From Thiospirochaeta perfilievii (GTDB lineage Bacteria > Spirochaetota > Spirochaetia > DSM-2461): a stretch of 64,000 nucleotides of DNA. The stretch is taken from positions 992,001-1,056,000 of the forward strand of contig NZ_CP035807.1 of NCBI RefSeq assembly GCF_008329945.1. Direction: 5' to 3'. This document shows, one piece after another, positions 62,500 through 64,000 of the stretch; position 1 is the stretch's first letter; each line of letters begins with the position of its first letter. The notes beneath the pieces were generated by a model. The model did no database searches. It was not told the origin of the DNA and saw nothing but the letters and a program-made list of their open reading frames with translations. A program made the position numbers and the translations under genes.

Positions 62500-63300
62500 A
62501 TGAAAAAACGTATAATATTTTTAAATGTAATAATAATCCTACTATTTAATAGTTGTGTAACTTCATCTAACCATAACAGAGGTAGCCTAAGTGATGCTCT
62601 AAATAAGGCTAAGGATGACTCTAATGATAGATATGTAGAGGATGAACCTGATAATGATTGGTATTATGAGGAACCTAATAACTCAAATGATGGTTGGTTT
62701 TTTAATGATCGAAATAACCAAGATGTGGGAGTAAGGATAGATTCACAAAACCCTGTTGATCCAGAACCATTTTTTATTATATTTAGAGAGGGTTCTTCTG
62801 TTTTAAATGGTCCATATTTTGATCAATCAATTGGTGGGGAACTCCTATTTGGAGGATCAGAAGAGGAGTATAATCTCTTTTTTTATGTTGGTTTAGATAT
62901 GTTAGATCCAGATATGACTAATGACATATTAGAAGGAGTGAATAAGGATAGCCTATTTATGTTTACTGGGGGAATTGAATTAAGATACTACCCAATGAAT
63001 AACTTAAAATTCTTATCCCCTTATATATTAGGTCGATTAGGTGGAGCTCTATTATCATTTGAGTTTAAAAACAGTCTATTTGATGGAACAGAGTCTATTC
63101 ATTCAGACTCATTAGGAGGATTTACCCTGGATGCTGGATTAGGAGTTGATATAATTCACCTATAGAGGTTTAGGCTAGGTGCTCTTTTAAAAGCCCAAAG
63201 CTACCTATACAGCCAAGAGACACTACAGGGTTTTCAAAATGATGTTTTTATAGCTACGGGTTTAATCAAACTAACTTTTGAGGCTGGGTATAAATTCTAA
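62500..63300 (+). CDS. Outer-membrane-like lipoprotein interrupted by an in-frame TAG
   Basis: Signal peptide with lipobox LFNSC (Cys19), then an acidic Asn/Asp-rich linker (DEPDNDWYYEEPNN), then beta-barrel-like strands (GGELLFGG, GGIELRYYPM). The frame stops at TAG 63163-63165 after 221 codons, but the same frame continues without a stop for 44 more codons to TAA 63300. It ends ...IKLTFEAGYKF, the terminal-Phe strand typical of outer membrane proteins. A nonsense mutation is the simplest reading; TAG is used as a normal stop elsewhere in the window. The 3' end overlaps folK by 35 bp. Confidence 0.65.
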
Positions 63301-63739
63301 CATCTTGGGAAGATACTTTATCTATATACTTATTAAAAGTTGAGTCTAACTCCCCTAGAGGAACTAGAACAAAGGCTCTCTCATACATTCTTGGATGGGG
63401 TATTGTTAGATCAGGAGTATTAATAATTTTATCTCCGTATAGTAAAATATCTACATCAATGATTCTAGGTCCCCATCTAAAAAGCCTAACCCGTTTTAAC
63501 TTTTTCTCCACATCCTGACAAACTAATAATAACTCACTTGCTTCTAAGTTTGTCTCTAAACCTAAAACACAGTTAATAAAATCATCCTGCTTCAAGTACC
63601 CCTGGGGAGCTGTAATATAGAGGGAGGATTGTTCTACACAGTTTATCCCTGGGTTTGCCTTTATTAATGAGATTGCTTTATTAATATTTTTTACCCTATC
63701 CCCAATATTACTACCAAGACTTAGATAAACTTTAACCAT
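63266..63739 (-). CDS. folK: 2-amino-4-hydroxy-6-hydroxymethyldihydropteridine pyrophosphokinase
   Basis: FolK pyrophosphorylates hydroxymethyl-dihydropterin in folate synthesis. It has 157 residues from ATG 63739 (MVKVYLSLGSNIGDR), which has GGAG about 6 nt upstream; the TTG at 63754 is a less likely start. The pterin/ATP signature GPRIIDVDILLYGD is intact. The start overlaps the folB stop, the usual folB-folK coupling. Confidence 0.95.
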   Translation of the reverse strand: MVKVYLSLGSNIGDRVKNINKAISLIKANPGINCVEQSSLYITAPQGYLKQDDFINCVLGLETNLEASELLLVCQDVEKKLKRVRLFRWGPRIIDVDILLYGDKIINTPDLTIPHPRMYERAFVLVPLGELDSTFNKYIDKVSSQDVRIYTQPQKLV

Positions 63740-64000
63740 TTTGTCTCCTAACAATCTCTACACCAAAATAGTCGTAGGAGCCAGGTACTGGAGCTTCTGG
63801 CTTCTTAACCCTAACTAGGACTGAATCTATAGAATTATAAGTAGATAAAACTCTTTTGGCGATCCCATGGGCTAGGGCTTCTATTAATTGGTAAGGCTCA
63901 CCTTGGGTTACTTCCTTTACTATTTCAAAAACTTCAGCATAACTGATGCTTTTAGCAATATCGTCTGTTCTACCTGCAGCCTCTAAATCTAAAAATATCT
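63732..64000 (-). CDS. folB: Dihydroneopterin aldolase (5' part beyond window edge)
   Basis: The C-terminal 88 codons of FolB are present, running off the right edge. Recognisable are SISYAEVFEIVKEVTQG (pterin-binding Tyr and following helix), QLIEALAHGIAKRVL with the catalytic-region residues, and VRVKKPEAPVPGSYDYFGVEI at the end. It lies directly upstream of folK and overlaps it. Confidence 0.93.
   Translation of the reverse strand, partial: IFLDLEAAGRTDDIAKSISYAEVFEIVKEVTQGEPYQLIEALAHGIAKRVLSTYNSIDSVLVRVKKPEAPVPGSYDYFGVEIVRRQNG

Noticed and set aside
1-64000. CRISPR arrays, insertion sequences, prophage or integron signals
   Set aside because: No spaced direct repeats, transposase, integrase or phage structural genes were recognised.

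Overview
This is an AT-rich bacterial chromosome segment, most likely from a free-living spirochaete. I infer this from several things together: a cheA/STAS/cheW/chemoreceptor operon and a separate cheD, many small lipoproteins, TPR-rich envelope proteins, a 7TM (7TMR-DISM) receptor fused to a cyclase-like domain, a large eukaryote-like (type 2) isoleucyl-tRNA synthetase, a def-fmt-PASTA gene string, and a YesMN/sugar ABC transporter locus. I see no rRNA operon, no CRISPR array, no insertion sequence and no prophage. The only tRNA is tRNA-Ala(GGC).

Layout. 1-4.1 kb (minus strand): chemotaxis operon reading chemoreceptor, cheW, STAS protein, cheA (cut by the window edge). 4.2-7.7 kb: PTS EIIA, class-3 lipase, an unusual SDR with a zinc ribbon, hemerythrin. 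7.7-17.2 kb (minus): a long, tightly packed housekeeping string of ileS, lipoprotein, hisH, adenosine deaminase, def, fmt, PASTA protein, shikimate kinase and pyridoxal kinase. 17.4-23.8 kb: DUF4395 protein, thiol peroxidase behind a Fur/PerR-type box, 7TM pseudo-cyclase, YhhN, a split EamA transporter and an M24 aminopeptidase. 23.8-30.9 kb: a structured non-coding stretch, a PLP decarboxylase plus glycine-betaine-type ABC transporter operon with a clear promoter and palindromic operators, and fhs flanked by short terminator modules. 30.9-40 kb: hisC-prsW, a decayed LD-carboxypeptidase, ychF-cmoB-cmoA, Nudix-DUF1456, and a PHP-ACT-ACT protein. 40-46.8 kb: a cluster of TPR/coiled-coil envelope proteins with a phosphoesterase and a ParB-like protein. 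46.8-52.3 kb: a SelB-like protein lacking a GTPase domain, pth-mtn-luxS, an M30-like metalloprotease and a 59-residue free-standing DHp-domain ORF. 52.3-59.4 kb: a YesMN two-component system with its own binding protein, divergent from a sugar ABC transporter without an ATPase. 59.4-64 kb: cheD-MEDS-histidine kinase, tRNA-Ala, an outer-membrane-like lipoprotein with an internal stop, and folK-folB.

A striking property is that six genes (STAS, EamA, large TPR protein, pth, a binding protein, a histidine kinase) are each broken by a single-base frame change inside a homopolymer. In five of them one extra A or T restores a full-length family member. Uncorrected homopolymer errors in the assembly are the simplest explanation. 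In four of them the run also forms a classical -1 slippery heptamer, so programmed frameshifting cannot be excluded from sequence alone. Separately, one gene (LD-carboxypeptidase) has a real-looking internal deletion and one lipoprotein has an in-frame TAG.

The most interesting non-textbook signals are: tandem MshEN-like motifs inside CheA; the free-standing DHp mini-protein; a four-hairpin candidate RNA at 23.9-24.1 kb with a repeated loop motif; three minus-strand CUCCU-plus-terminator modules around fhs; and the promoter/operator array of the decarboxylase-betaine transporter operon.
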